Source: Mobilitalea sp. (GTDB lineage Bacteria; Bacillota_A; Clostridia; Lachnospirales; Lachnospiraceae). Taken from it: 20,379 nucleotides of DNA. Below, one piece after another: positions 8,983 to 15,955 of the stretch (position 1 is its first letter; each line of letters starts with the position of its first letter). The position numbers and the translations under genes are program-made. The stretch lies in assembly GCA_029974875.1 (NCBI GenBank), contig JARKQP010000246.1:1-20379 (forward strand). The letters run 5' to 3'. The notes below the pieces were generated by a model that was not told the origin of the DNA, made no database searches, and was given only the letters and a program-made list of their open reading frames with translations.

Positions 8983-8999
8983 AAGGAGGATATCAATTG
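8983..8999 (+). promoter_or_regulatory. Ribosome binding site and TTG start of the second permease
   Basis: AAGGAGG (8983-8989) lies 7 bases before a TTG at 8997, and no ATG occurs near. This strong site decides the unusual TTG start. Confidence 0.75.
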
Positions 9000-9821
9000 A
9001 AAAGAGTATTTAGTTCTCTGAGATATTTGAGCATTGCGTTCATTTGTAGCTTGTGTCTGATACCGTTTTTTGTACTTTTAATTTTATCGCTTAATACGCC
9101 CAAGAGAGTATTTTATGAAGGAAATATCTTTATTCCGGACTTCTATTTTAATAATTACATAGAAGGCTGGTTTAAATCCAATATAGGAACCGCAATGATA
9201 AATTCCGCAATTATAACCGTACTGTCCATATCCATCATCGTTATATTTGGGGCTATGGCAGCCTATACGATTGCCAGGTTTAATTATAAATTTAATAAGC
9301 TTATCTTTGGAATATTAATCAGCTGTATGATGATCCCCGGAATTATTAATACAGTGCCGCTTTATTCTCTCATGATTGACCTGCATGCGATTAATACGCT
9401 CTGGGGAATGGCGCTGGTATGTGTGACTAACGCATTACCCCAGTCGGTATTCGTTTTTCAGGGATTTATAAAATCCTTACCAAGGGAGATTGAGGAATCA
9501 GCAATTATTGATGGCTGTACCTGGTTTTCTTCCTTCTGGAGAATTATTTTCCCTTTGTTAAAGCCCTCCATATCAGCGATTGTAATTTTAAATGGCTTTG
9601 GTATCTGGAATAACTATTCCCAGGCAGTGTTCTTTTTACAGGACAGCAGTAAGCATAACGTACCCCAGGCATTATCCGTATACTTCCAACAGTTTGCCGG
9701 TGCTAAGTGGAATCTGATGGCTGCGACAGCAGTTATCGCAATTGTACCGGTTGTTGCTGCCTTCCTGTTGTTCCAGAAGAACTTAATGAAGGGGTTAACG
9801 GAAGGTGCTTTGAAGGGTTAG
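8997..9821 (+). CDS. CUT1 ABC transporter permease (MalG/UgpE-like)
   Basis: Second integral membrane subunit, 274 aa with about six membrane segments beginning at LRYLSIAFICSLCLIPFFVL. The EAA-loop equivalent is EESAIIDGCTWFSSFWRIIF from about residue 166, with the conserved G and the following FPLLKPS. The first residue of the motif is followed by S rather than A, a common variant. It begins with TTG after a strong AAGGAGG. Together with the preceding permease it forms the membrane channel that accepts sugar from the lipoprotein. The next gene is 249 bp away, a gap holding short tandem repeats. Confidence 0.9.
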   Translation: MKRVFSSLRYLSIAFICSLCLIPFFVLLILSLNTPKRVFYEGNIFIPDFYFNNYIEGWFKSNIGTAMINSAIITVLSISIIVIFGAMAAYTIARFNYKFNKLIFGILISCMMIPGIINTVPLYSLMIDLHAINTLWGMALVCVTNALPQSVFVFQGFIKSLPREIEESAIIDGCTWFSSFWRIIFPLLKPSISAIVILNGFGIWNNYSQAVFFLQDSSKHNVPQALSVYFQQFAGAKWNLMAATAVIAIVPVVAAFLLFQKNLMKGLTEGALKG

Positions 9822-9873
9822 ACCAGATAAAGTCAGGGTAGTAATGAAGAGTCAATAAGGATGTGTAGCCGGA

Positions 9874-9938
9874 GGGAAGAGCAGAGGGATAAAACCGATG
9901 GGAAGAGCAGATGAGTAAGGCAGATGGGTAAAGCCTGG
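9874..9938 (+). repeat. Degenerate 13-bp periodic repeats
   Basis: GGGAAGAGCAGA occurs at 9874-9885 and again at 9900-9911, exactly 26 bp (2 x 13) apart. Related 13-base blocks follow: GAGTAAGGCAGAT at 9913 and GGGTAAAGCCTGG at 9926. It looks like an older, decayed part of the same kind of array found at 9999-10063. All frames contain stops, so it is non-coding. Confidence 0.45.
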
Positions 9939-9998
9939 GCATCTTTCGTTCAAGCTCAAAAGGTTCTGGCTGCATACTCCTGGGCTTAATTTATAGAT

Positions 9999-10063
9999 GA
10001 GCAGAAAGTAAGAGTAGAAAGTAAGAATAGAAAGTATGAGCAGGAAATAAGAGCAGGAAGAGG
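9999..10063 (+). repeat. Purine-rich 13-bp tandem repeat, 5 units, abutting the GH66 ribosome binding site
   Basis: The units are GAGCAGAAAGTAA (9999), GAGTAGAAAGTAA (10012), GAATAGAAAGTAT (10025), GAGCAGGAAATAA (10038) and GAGCAGGAAGAGG (10051). The last unit runs into the Shine-Dalgarno region (AGGGGAG, 10061-10067) of the hydrolase gene. The sense strand is nearly all purine. Copy-number change by slippage could alter the leader length or translation; this is inference. Confidence 0.8.
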
Positions 10064-10070
10064 GGAGAAT

Positions 10071-11732
10071 ATGAGAATAGATTTATATCCGGAAAAGGCA
10101 CAGTATTTAAGTAAAGAGGCCATTAAATTAGTTGTTGGGCTTGCCACATCCATAACGGGCGGCTGTCGCGGTGTTTTAAGAATTACACATCTTCAAAATA
10201 CAATACAGGAAGGTGTTTATGATTTGGGGAATGGCAGCAGTATCATAGAGATCAAGGGAATGGAAACAGACTTTGGTGGGTATGGAGCAGAGCTTGAAGT
10301 ATATGGTGGAGAGGAATTGTTGGGTATCTGTCACACGGCATTTGATGTGGTATCTGATTGCAGCAAGGCAATACGATATGGCTTCTTAAGTGACTTTAAT
10401 GAGGCTAAGGGAAGTGATTGTAACGATATCAGTAATTTGAGAAAGTACCATATTAATTATGTCCAATATTATGACTGGTCTTACCGCCATGATAATCTGG
10501 TCTCTGATGAAGCTGTTTATACGGATATGATGGGACGGGAGGTTAGTCTGGAGGTGGTTAAGAAAAAGATAAGTACCTGCAGAAATTACGGTATGAAATC
10601 CATAGGATACGGCGCAATTTACGCTGCGTCTAAGGAGTATTATGAAAAGAATAAGGAAGCTGCCCTCTATACCAGCGCCGGAGATCCACTGGTATTTATT
10701 GATATTTTCTATATCATGAATGTTGGCAGGGGATCCAGCTGGAGAAACCATATTATAGAGGAATATGCGAAAGCCGTGAGAGACGTTGGGTTCGACGGTA
10801 TCCACATGGATACCTACGGATTCCCGAAGACAGCTTACTCTTATCAAAAAGACAGACTGTTAAGGATGGAAGAAGAATATCCTTCCTTAATCGAAGATGC
10901 AAAGCAGCGACTGAATAAGATATGTGAGGATAACCATCTAATATTCAATAATGTTGGAAACTGGCCGGTAAAGACGATTGCGAAGTCACCGCAGGATGTA
11001 ATCTATATTGAGGTATGGGAACCCTATGTTACTTACAGTCATATCAAACAGATGGTTAAGGATGCCAGAAGAGAAGGGGAAGATCAAAAGCCAGTGATAC
11101 TGGCGGCTTACTTGAAACCCTTTCGAACCGGGCAGGAGGAAAGGGCGGCGCATGCGGCATATCTGTTAACAGCGGCAATTACAGTGAACGGAGCCTATCA
11201 TTTATTGCTGGGAGAAGAAAATGGAGTGCTGACCCAGGGGTATTATGTGGACCATTCCATCATAAAGGAAGAAACCAGCAACAAGCTGCGGGCCTATTAT
11301 GATTTCCTGGTACAATACATGGAGCTGTTCTATGATAAGGAGCTTGTTGATGTAAGCATGACCCATATCGGATGGGATAACACCGAATACTTGTGCCTGC
11401 ATGATTCCTGGAGTGTGGATGCAGAGGCAGGGAAGGTATGGCTTACTGTTAGGGAAAAAGCTGACAGAAAGCTAATCAGCCTGATCAACCTTTGTGGAAA
11501 TACGGACAGTGAATGGAACCTTGGCAAGAATAAGCCCGAGGAGCAATCTGATATCAGGCTGCAAGTTCAGATTGATCAGGAGGTTAAGGGAATTTATTTT
11601 ATTTCTCCGGATGAAAAGCATGGTAAAGTGCAGGAATTGATGTATACGAAAATTAAAACAGACCGGGGCTGGGCAGTTAAGTTTAGTGTGCCTAAATTGG
11701 AGTTCTGGAGTAATGTCTGGATAGACTTTTAG
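10071..11732 (+). CDS. GH66 family dextranase-like glycoside hydrolase, intracellular
   Basis: Predicted to cleave alpha-1,6-glucosidic bonds in isomalto-oligosaccharides or dextran fragments. Order of parts: N-terminal beta-sandwich (about 1-100), a catalytic barrel beginning at RYGFLSDFNE (about 105-420) and a C-terminal beta domain. The probable nucleophile is D247 in GFDGIHMDTYG; the probable acid/base is E314 in YIEVWE (E317 is the alternative). Their spacing of about 67-70 residues fits known GH66 enzymes. At 553 aa with no signal peptide it is shorter than secreted dextranases and should be cytoplasmic, acting on imported oligomers. AGGGG at 10061-10065 serves as its ribosome binding site. 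It could be a hydrolase or a transglycosylase (cyclisation-type members exist in GH66); a hydrolase is favoured because an oligo-1,6-glucosidase follows. Confidence 0.82.
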   Translation: MRIDLYPEKAQYLSKEAIKLVVGLATSITGGCRGVLRITHLQNTIQEGVYDLGNGSSIIEIKGMETDFGGYGAELEVYGGEELLGICHTAFDVVSDCSKAIRYGFLSDFNEAKGSDCNDISNLRKYHINYVQYYDWSYRHDNLVSDEAVYTDMMGREVSLEVVKKKISTCRNYGMKSIGYGAIYAASKEYYEKNKEAALYTSAGDPLVFIDIFYIMNVGRGSSWRNHIIEEYAKAVRDVGFDGIHMDTYGFPKTAYSYQKDRLLRMEEEYPSLIEDAKQRLNKICEDNHLIFNNVGNWPVKTIAKSPQDVIYIEVWEPYVTYSHIKQMVKDARREGEDQKPVILAAYLKPFRTGQEERAAHAAYLLTAAITVNGAYHLLLGEENGVLTQGYYVDHSIIKEETSNKLRAYYDFLVQYMELFYDKELVDVSMTHIGWDNTEYLCLHDSWSVDAEAGKVWLTVREKADRKLISLINLCGNTDSEWNLGKNKPEEQSDIRLQVQIDQEVKGIYFISPDEKHGKVQELMYTKIKTDRGWAVKFSVPKLEFWSNVWIDF

Positions 11733-11755
11733 TTTGGTCTTATATTGTTTACGGC

Positions 11756-11761
11756 AAGGAG
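11756..11761 (+). promoter_or_regulatory. Ribosome binding site that fixes the GH13 start at ATG 11769
   Basis: AAGGAG lies 7 bases before ATG 11769. An in-frame TTG at 11745 would add eight residues, but it has no ribosome binding site and family members begin close to the KQWWKEVVVYQIYPRSF block, so the ATG is chosen. Confidence 0.75.
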
Positions 11762-11768
11762 TGGAAGG

Positions 11769-13439
11769 ATGGAACAAAAGCAATGGTGGAAGGAAGTTGT
11801 AGTTTATCAGATATATCCCCGCAGTTTTATGGATAGTAATGGGGATGGGATTGGTGATATTAGGGGGATCATTAATAAGTTAGGTTATCTGAAGGGGTTG
11901 GGTATCGATGTTATATGGATTTCACCAATGTACCAATCTCCCAATGATGATAATGGATATGATATTAGTGATTATCAGGCAATCATGGATGATTTCGGTA
12001 CAATGGAGGATTTTGATGAACTGCTCGTGAAAGCTCATGGCATGGGCATAAAGATCATCATGGATTTGGTAGTTAACCATACCTCGGACGAACATCGCTG
12101 GTTCATAGAGAGCAGGAAATCAAAGGACAATCCCTACAGGGATTATTATATCTGGCGGGAAGGCAAGGATGGGAAGACCCCGAACAACTGGGGATCCTGG
12201 TTTGGAGGTTCTGCCTGGAAGTATGATGAAGGTACAGATATGTATTACTTACACATATTCTCTGGGAAACAGCCGGACTTAAACTGGGAGAATCCTAAGG
12301 TTAGGGATGAGATATTTGATATGATGGCCTGGTGGCTGGATAAGGGCATTGATGGATTTCGTATGGATGTTATCAGCCTCATTTCTAAGGTACAGGAGCT
12401 CCCGGACGGTGAAATGCATGGCGGACTTTACGGAGACCTGGCACCATATTGTATGCATGGGCCGAGAGTGCATGAATATCTGCAGGAGATGAATCAGAAG
12501 GTGCTGTCGAAGTACGATATTATGACAGTGGGTGAGGCTACCGGCGTGACACTGGAGGAGGCAGCCAAATATGCCGGCTATGACAGAAAGGAACTAAATA
12601 CTGTCTTCCAATTTGAACACATGGACTTGGATGCCGGTGAGTTTGGCAAGTGGAGCAATCGGCGCTTTAAGCTGACTGATTTAAAAAGAGTTATGACAAA
12701 GTGGCAGACTGTCTTAGAAGGTACGTGCTGGAATTGCTTATTCTGGAGTAACCATGATCAACCGAGGGCGGTATCAAGGTTTGGGGATACGGGGGAATAC
12801 CGTGAATTATCAGCTAAGATGTTAGGGACCTGTCTTCATATGATGAGAGGAACTCCTTATATTTATCAGGGTGAAGAACTAGGTATGACCAACGCTAACT
12901 TTGATAAGCTGGAGGATTATAAGGATATAGAGTCCATCAATGCCTATGAGGAATATGTAAAGCATAGGGGGATTGCACCGGAGCTTATGATGGACTATCT
13001 TCAGCATATTGGGCGGGATAACGCAAGAACACCGATGCAGTGGGATGAGAGCAAAAATGGTGGGTTTACCACTGGCACGCCTTGGATTGTGGTAAATAAG
13101 AATTATGATAGTATCAATGCAAAAAAACAGCTGGAAGATTATAATTCGGTTTATCATTATTACAAGCAATTAATACAGCTACGGCATGAAAATGATATTA
13201 TTGTGTACGGCTCTTATGAACTCCTTATGGAAGATGATGAGCAATTGTATGTGTTCACAAGAACACTTAATAATGAAACCTTGCTTGTTATATGCAATTT
13301 CTCAAAGGAGGAGGCTGGGTTCCAGATTCCAAAGCGGTTTGGGAAAGCTAAGGCGGAATTATTAATCAGCAATTATCAGGATGACAGGAAGGAACACATC
13401 CGGCCATATGAGGCAAAGGTCTATAAGCTGGAGCAATAA
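11769..13439 (+). CDS. Oligo-1,6-glucosidase (GH13 subfamily 31)
   Basis: Cytoplasmic alpha-glucosidase of 556 aa that releases glucose from the non-reducing end of isomalto-oligosaccharides. The four GH13 regions are intact: DLVVNH (D99, H104), GFRMDVIS with nucleophile D200, VGEATG with acid/base E256, and SNHDQPR with stabiliser D330. Each number is one above the Bacillus cereus oligo-1,6-glucosidase equivalent. V201 directly after the nucleophile is the residue known to favour alpha-1,6 over alpha-1,4 links in this subfamily, and QPDLNWENP also fits it. No signal peptide is present. It lies 36 bp after the GH66 gene and ends the operon. Isomaltose, isomaltotriose and panose are likely substrates; the specificity claim is from motif knowledge, not measured. 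Confidence 0.92.
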   Translation: MEQKQWWKEVVVYQIYPRSFMDSNGDGIGDIRGIINKLGYLKGLGIDVIWISPMYQSPNDDNGYDISDYQAIMDDFGTMEDFDELLVKAHGMGIKIIMDLVVNHTSDEHRWFIESRKSKDNPYRDYYIWREGKDGKTPNNWGSWFGGSAWKYDEGTDMYYLHIFSGKQPDLNWENPKVRDEIFDMMAWWLDKGIDGFRMDVISLISKVQELPDGEMHGGLYGDLAPYCMHGPRVHEYLQEMNQKVLSKYDIMTVGEATGVTLEEAAKYAGYDRKELNTVFQFEHMDLDAGEFGKWSNRRFKLTDLKRVMTKWQTVLEGTCWNCLFWSNHDQPRAVSRFGDTGEYRELSAKMLGTCLHMMRGTPYIYQGEELGMTNANFDKLEDYKDIESINAYEEYVKHRGIAPELMMDYLQHIGRDNARTPMQWDESKNGGFTTGTPWIVVNKNYDSINAKKQLEDYNSVYHYYKQLIQLRHENDIIVYGSYELLMEDDEQLYVFTRTLNNETLLVICNFSKEEAGFQIPKRFGKAKAELLISNYQDDRKEHIRPYEAKVYKLEQ

Positions 13440-13516
13440 AGGGAGTGCAACAAAGCTTGCAGATGAACGGTTAGAAAAGCGTGTGCTATAGGAAGAGATT
13501 TGCACGCAATAGCTTT

Positions 13517-13636
13517 ATGATTTATATAATTTTGTACGATATGATTTATATAATTTTGTACGATATGCTTTATATGATTTTGTACGATATGCTTTATATA
13601 ATTTTATATGATATCCTTTATACAATCTTGTACGTT
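13517..13636 (+). repeat. AT-rich 24-bp tandem repeat, 5 units
   Basis: Five units start at 13517, 13541, 13565, 13589 and 13613, with core TATATAATTTTGTACGAT. The first two units are identical, the third and fourth differ at two or three positions, and the fifth has diverged most. Each of the first, second and fourth copies carries a TATAAT hexamer. The period is a multiple of three, and the frame from ATG 13517 is open to a TGA at 13640-13642, giving repeated M-I-Y-I-I-L-Y-D octapeptides. That ORF has no well-placed ribosome binding site, and another forward frame is also open across most of the array, so coding is doubtful. Confidence 0.85.
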
Positions 13637-13677
13637 AGTTGACAAATCTGAAAGCTGTAATATTAGGATATGATTTT

Positions 13678-13709
13678 AAAAATGAGTTTCTCCGGAGGCT
13701 CATTTTTTT
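13678..13709 (+). terminator. Rho-independent terminator of the alpha-1,6-glucan operon
   Basis: AAAAATGAG (13678-13686) pairs with CTCATTTTT (13699-13707) around a loop holding CTCCGGAG, and seven T follow the CTCA (13703-13709). The A-run on the left arm makes it usable in both directions. It is 238 bp after the last glucosidase codon. Confidence 0.8.
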
Positions 13710-13715
13710 ATGCTA

Positions 13716-13738
13716 CCCGCTACGGGCGGGCTTATTTT
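13716..13738 (+). terminator. Possible second terminator hairpin
   Basis: CCCGC (13716-13720) pairs with GCGGG (13726-13730) around a 5-base loop and is followed by the T-rich CTTATTTT. The stem is short and the T-run interrupted, so it would be a weak backup to the terminator just upstream. Confidence 0.35.
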
Positions 13739-13895
13739 CTGCTAACAAAAAGGGTTCACTTAGCCGGTGGTCATGATTGACATGATAACTCTGTAATCTT
13801 TTTTGTTATGGATATGCGCTTCTTCTTATATCATAGTGGCTCCCGTGCTCTATTTCATATCATGATACACCTGTCTGTCGGTTCATCCTTCTGGC

Positions 13896-13929
13896 CTGCC
13901 AGTTTTGTCAAAATCACGAAACCTGGCGG
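13896..13929 (+). repeat. Imperfect inverted repeat directly upstream of a -35 box
   Basis: CTGCCAGTTT (13896-13905) pairs with AAACCTGGCGG (13919-13929), with one unpaired C and one G-U pair, around a 13-base centre. It ends one base before TTGAAT of the probable promoter, so it could be a regulator binding site. No T-run follows, which argues against a terminator. Confidence 0.4.
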
Positions 13930-13958
13930 TTGAATCTAAAAAAACATAACATTATTAA
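13930..13958 (+). promoter_or_regulatory. Probable promoter of the beta-helix cluster
   Basis: TTGAAT (13930-13935), 17 bases, then TATTAA (13953-13958), each matching four of six consensus positions. Transcription would start near 13965, about 87 bases before the chosen ATG at 14052. The modest match suggests regulation. Confidence 0.4.
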
Positions 13959-14033
13959 CAAAAAACATCATTTAAGAACCGGTGCAGATATGGAATAATG
14001 GCACTAAAGAAGTTAATGAAACTGATGGGAATA

Positions 14034-14041
14034 AGGGAGGG
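14034..14041 (+). promoter_or_regulatory. Ribosome binding site favouring ATG 14052 for the beta-helix gene
   Basis: AGGGAGGG (14034-14041) lies 10 bases before ATG 14052. The earlier in-frame ATG at 13998 has only a weak TGGA in front of it. Confidence 0.5.
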
Positions 14042-14051
14042 TAAAGCTGCG

Positions 14052-15452
14052 ATGGAAAAAATGAAAGCAAAGTCATTAAAGAAACCGGAACGTTTGTCTT
14101 CTAAGTTATCATTGAAAACAGCGGATATTGTAAAGCAGGTCAACAGCCTGGCAAATCCCGGCAGGCCTCCGGTTAACTGGTTTGAAGGCTATCCTGATGC
14201 AAGGGCGGCAGTCCATGTAAAAGACGGAGCCTACCTGGAGGACAGCTCAAAAAATAAGCTTCTCTTTGGGGGTGAGGTCGGCAAAAACAAAATCAAGGAT
14301 ATCAAGGTAGTAGCTTACCAGGGCAACGAGGGAGGTATCTACGTGGAGGGCTCAGGCTCTGAGGCCGATGTCCGCGGCGGGGTGATACACCTTTTTGGGG
14401 ACGGTAAGGGAGTGGGCGGCCCGGCCACAGGGGCAGCCGCAAAAAATCAGGCAACTTTAACACTTAGGAATGTCATAATAGATTCTTACGGAAAAAGCCG
14501 CTTTTGTACTGTTGCGGAACAATTCAGCACATTACGTGCCTACGATTCGCTGTTCATCTCTCATGGTGTGCCTTATGGAGAGGGGATTGCCAGCCCGGCA
14601 GGGTTAATGGCAACCCCGCCTCCAGCTCTCGAAATCGGGGGGAACTGCAGGACCCATTGTACCATGAGTAATTCTTATAGCTATTTTTATAACAGCAAGA
14701 TTATCTGTGACGGCTGGGGAGCCTTGTCCACAGAGACCGCCGAGGGTTTTGTCTACCTGGAGGCAAATGATTGTGACGTCATTGTGACCAAGCAGGGCTA
14801 TGGGGCCTATGCGGATCCGGACTGCCATGTCTATTTTAACCGGAGCCATTTTGACATTGACGGCATGGCTTCCATTATTGCAGGGGAAGGCGATATGACC
14901 TTTACGGACTGTGCTGCGGACTGTGCCTCCTATTTCTGCCTGATGCATTGTGTCATGGGAGCACCGGAAGAGGTTGGAACCCTGGTTGTAAAGGGTGGGA
15001 CAATCAGGACCGGGCAGGAGCTTGTAAAGATCAAGAGCCATAATGCCCAGATTGAATTTACAGGGGCAGATATCAAATCAGATTCAAAGGTATTGGTACA
15101 TACGGTCTGGAATGACGATCCCTGTGCGACAAAGGCAGGGGATGCACCCTATGGTGTAAATGTCATTTTTAAGGATATGGATGTGTCAGGGGATCTCCTT
15201 CATGAGGATCCGGAGCGCGCCATGTGGATCAGACTGAATTCCACGACCCTGAAGGGGGCTATTATAAATGGGAACCTGGCGCTGGACGCTGGAAGTAAAT
15301 GGACGGCAACGGCGGATTCCAACATCATTTTACTGACGGACATCTATCCGGCACAGATCGATGCACCGGAGGGCGTAACAATCAAGGCCAAGGGCCATCA
15401 GGCAGCTGTTTATGGGCTGGCTGGCGGCGGAAGGCTGGTTGTGGAAGAGTAA
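14052..15452 (+). CDS. Cysteine-rich parallel beta-helix protein of unknown function
   Basis: No named family was recognised. After a basic, amphipathic N-terminus, nearly all of the protein consists of short strand-turn blocks with regular Gly/Asp/Asn turns (for example VRGGVIHLFGDG, ATLTLRNVIIDSYG, FVYLEANDCDVIV, MTFTDCAADC), as in right-handed parallel beta-helix proteins. It has no signal peptide or membrane segment, unlike most pectate-lyase-type enzymes. Eleven cysteines are present, including an NCRTHC motif and four within TDCAADCASYFCLMHC, which could bind a metal or cluster. With ATG 14052 it has 466 residues; starting at ATG 13998 gives 484. The VOC gene follows after 30 bp and an MFS transporter after that, so a role as an intracellular lyase, isomerase or hydrolase in a catabolic pathway is inferred. 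It may instead be a structural or binding protein. Confidence 0.75.
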   Translation: MEKMKAKSLKKPERLSSKLSLKTADIVKQVNSLANPGRPPVNWFEGYPDARAAVHVKDGAYLEDSSKNKLLFGGEVGKNKIKDIKVVAYQGNEGGIYVEGSGSEADVRGGVIHLFGDGKGVGGPATGAAAKNQATLTLRNVIIDSYGKSRFCTVAEQFSTLRAYDSLFISHGVPYGEGIASPAGLMATPPPALEIGGNCRTHCTMSNSYSYFYNSKIICDGWGALSTETAEGFVYLEANDCDVIVTKQGYGAYADPDCHVYFNRSHFDIDGMASIIAGEGDMTFTDCAADCASYFCLMHCVMGAPEEVGTLVVKGGTIRTGQELVKIKSHNAQIEFTGADIKSDSKVLVHTVWNDDPCATKAGDAPYGVNVIFKDMDVSGDLLHEDPERAMWIRLNSTTLKGAIINGNLALDAGSKWTATADSNIILLTDIYPAQIDAPEGVTIKAKGHQAAVYGLAGGGRLVVEE

Positions 15453-15482
15453 TGCATGCTTTAATGAAAGGAGAGATTAAGG

Positions 15483-15887
15483 ATGGAACTAGTTTTTAAA
15501 CCGCTGCATGTCGGGATCAGCGTAAAGGACATGGAGGAAGCAATCGGGTGGTACCGCAGGAACCTTAATTTTGAGGTGGTGCAGGATGATTACATACCGC
15601 CGCTTAAGGCAAGGATTGTATTCATTGCAAACGGTGACTTTCAAATTGAATTATTCCAGTATGATGACCCGAAACCGATTCCCCAGGAGCGGCTGGTACC
15701 GAACTCTGATCTTCAGACCGTAGGGACGAAGCATGTAGCTTTTCAGACGGCGGATATGAAGGCACTAAAAAAGAAATTCCTGAGCAACGGCGTTGATATT
15801 GCCCATGAGGTTGTTATGGAGGGAAATCCGGTGATGTTTATCAGGGATAATTCGGGAGTGCTGATTGAATTCATCCAACGGGGGTAG
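15483..15887 (+). CDS. VOC-superfamily (glyoxalase/dioxygenase-fold) metalloprotein
   Basis: Small cytoplasmic protein (134 aa) made of two beta-alpha-beta-beta-beta modules. The four metal ligands expected for the fold are visible: H9 (LHVGIS), E56 (FQIELF), H84 (TKHVAF) and E129 (VLIEFI), so an active metal site is likely. Members act as glyoxalase I, methylmalonyl-CoA epimerase, ring-cleavage dioxygenases or isomerases; the H/E/H/E set fits the glyoxalase/epimerase type. An oxygen-using role is unlikely in a presumed anaerobe. AAAGGAGAG at 15467-15475 precedes the ATG. It is tightly placed between the beta-helix gene and the transporter, so it probably handles an intermediate of the same pathway. 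The substrate is unknown. Confidence 0.85.
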   Translation: MELVFKPLHVGISVKDMEEAIGWYRRNLNFEVVQDDYIPPLKARIVFIANGDFQIELFQYDDPKPIPQERLVPNSDLQTVGTKHVAFQTADMKALKKKFLSNGVDIAHEVVMEGNPVMFIRDNSGVLIEFIQRG

Positions 15888-15955
15888 CCGGCGCGGCTGG
15901 GGCTGGCCCAATTTAGAAATTCTGGTTTGATTTAAAATTTAAGGAGGGTATTTTC

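Larger units (their letters stand above)
13440..14051 (+). other. 612-bp intergenic region between the glucan locus and the beta-helix gene
   Basis: From left to right: a 24-bp tandem array (13517-13636), an isolated TTGACA (13639), a terminator (13678-13709), a second GC-rich hairpin (13716-13730), an AT-rich stretch without recognisable genes, an imperfect inverted repeat (13896-13929) and a probable promoter (13930-13958). No convincing gene is present apart from the speculative repeat peptide. Confidence 0.6.

Noticed and set aside
11745..11768. TTG start adding eight residues to the GH13 protein
   Set aside because: No ribosome binding site before it, while ATG 11769 has AAGGAG at ideal distance and a family-typical N-terminus.
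13513..13612. Alternative forward frame open across most of the 24-bp array (D-L-Y-N-F-V-R-Y units)
   Set aside because: No start codon precedes it in frame and it stops in the fourth copy.
13517..13636. 24-bp array as a CRISPR array
   Set aside because: Units are contiguous without unique spacers and no cas genes are nearby.
13639..13666. TTGACA followed 16 bases later by TATTAG, as a promoter for a tiny RNA
   Set aside because: The -10 match is poor and the terminator at 13678 would end the transcript after only about 35 bases; probably chance in AT-rich DNA.
13777..13809. Second TTGACA in the large intergenic region
   Set aside because: No acceptable -10 hexamer at 16-18 bases; only T-rich sequence follows.
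15888..15955. GC-rich stretch after the VOC gene as a terminator
   Set aside because: GGCTGGGGCTGGCC forms no clear stable stem and no T-run follows; the transporter gene continues the operon.
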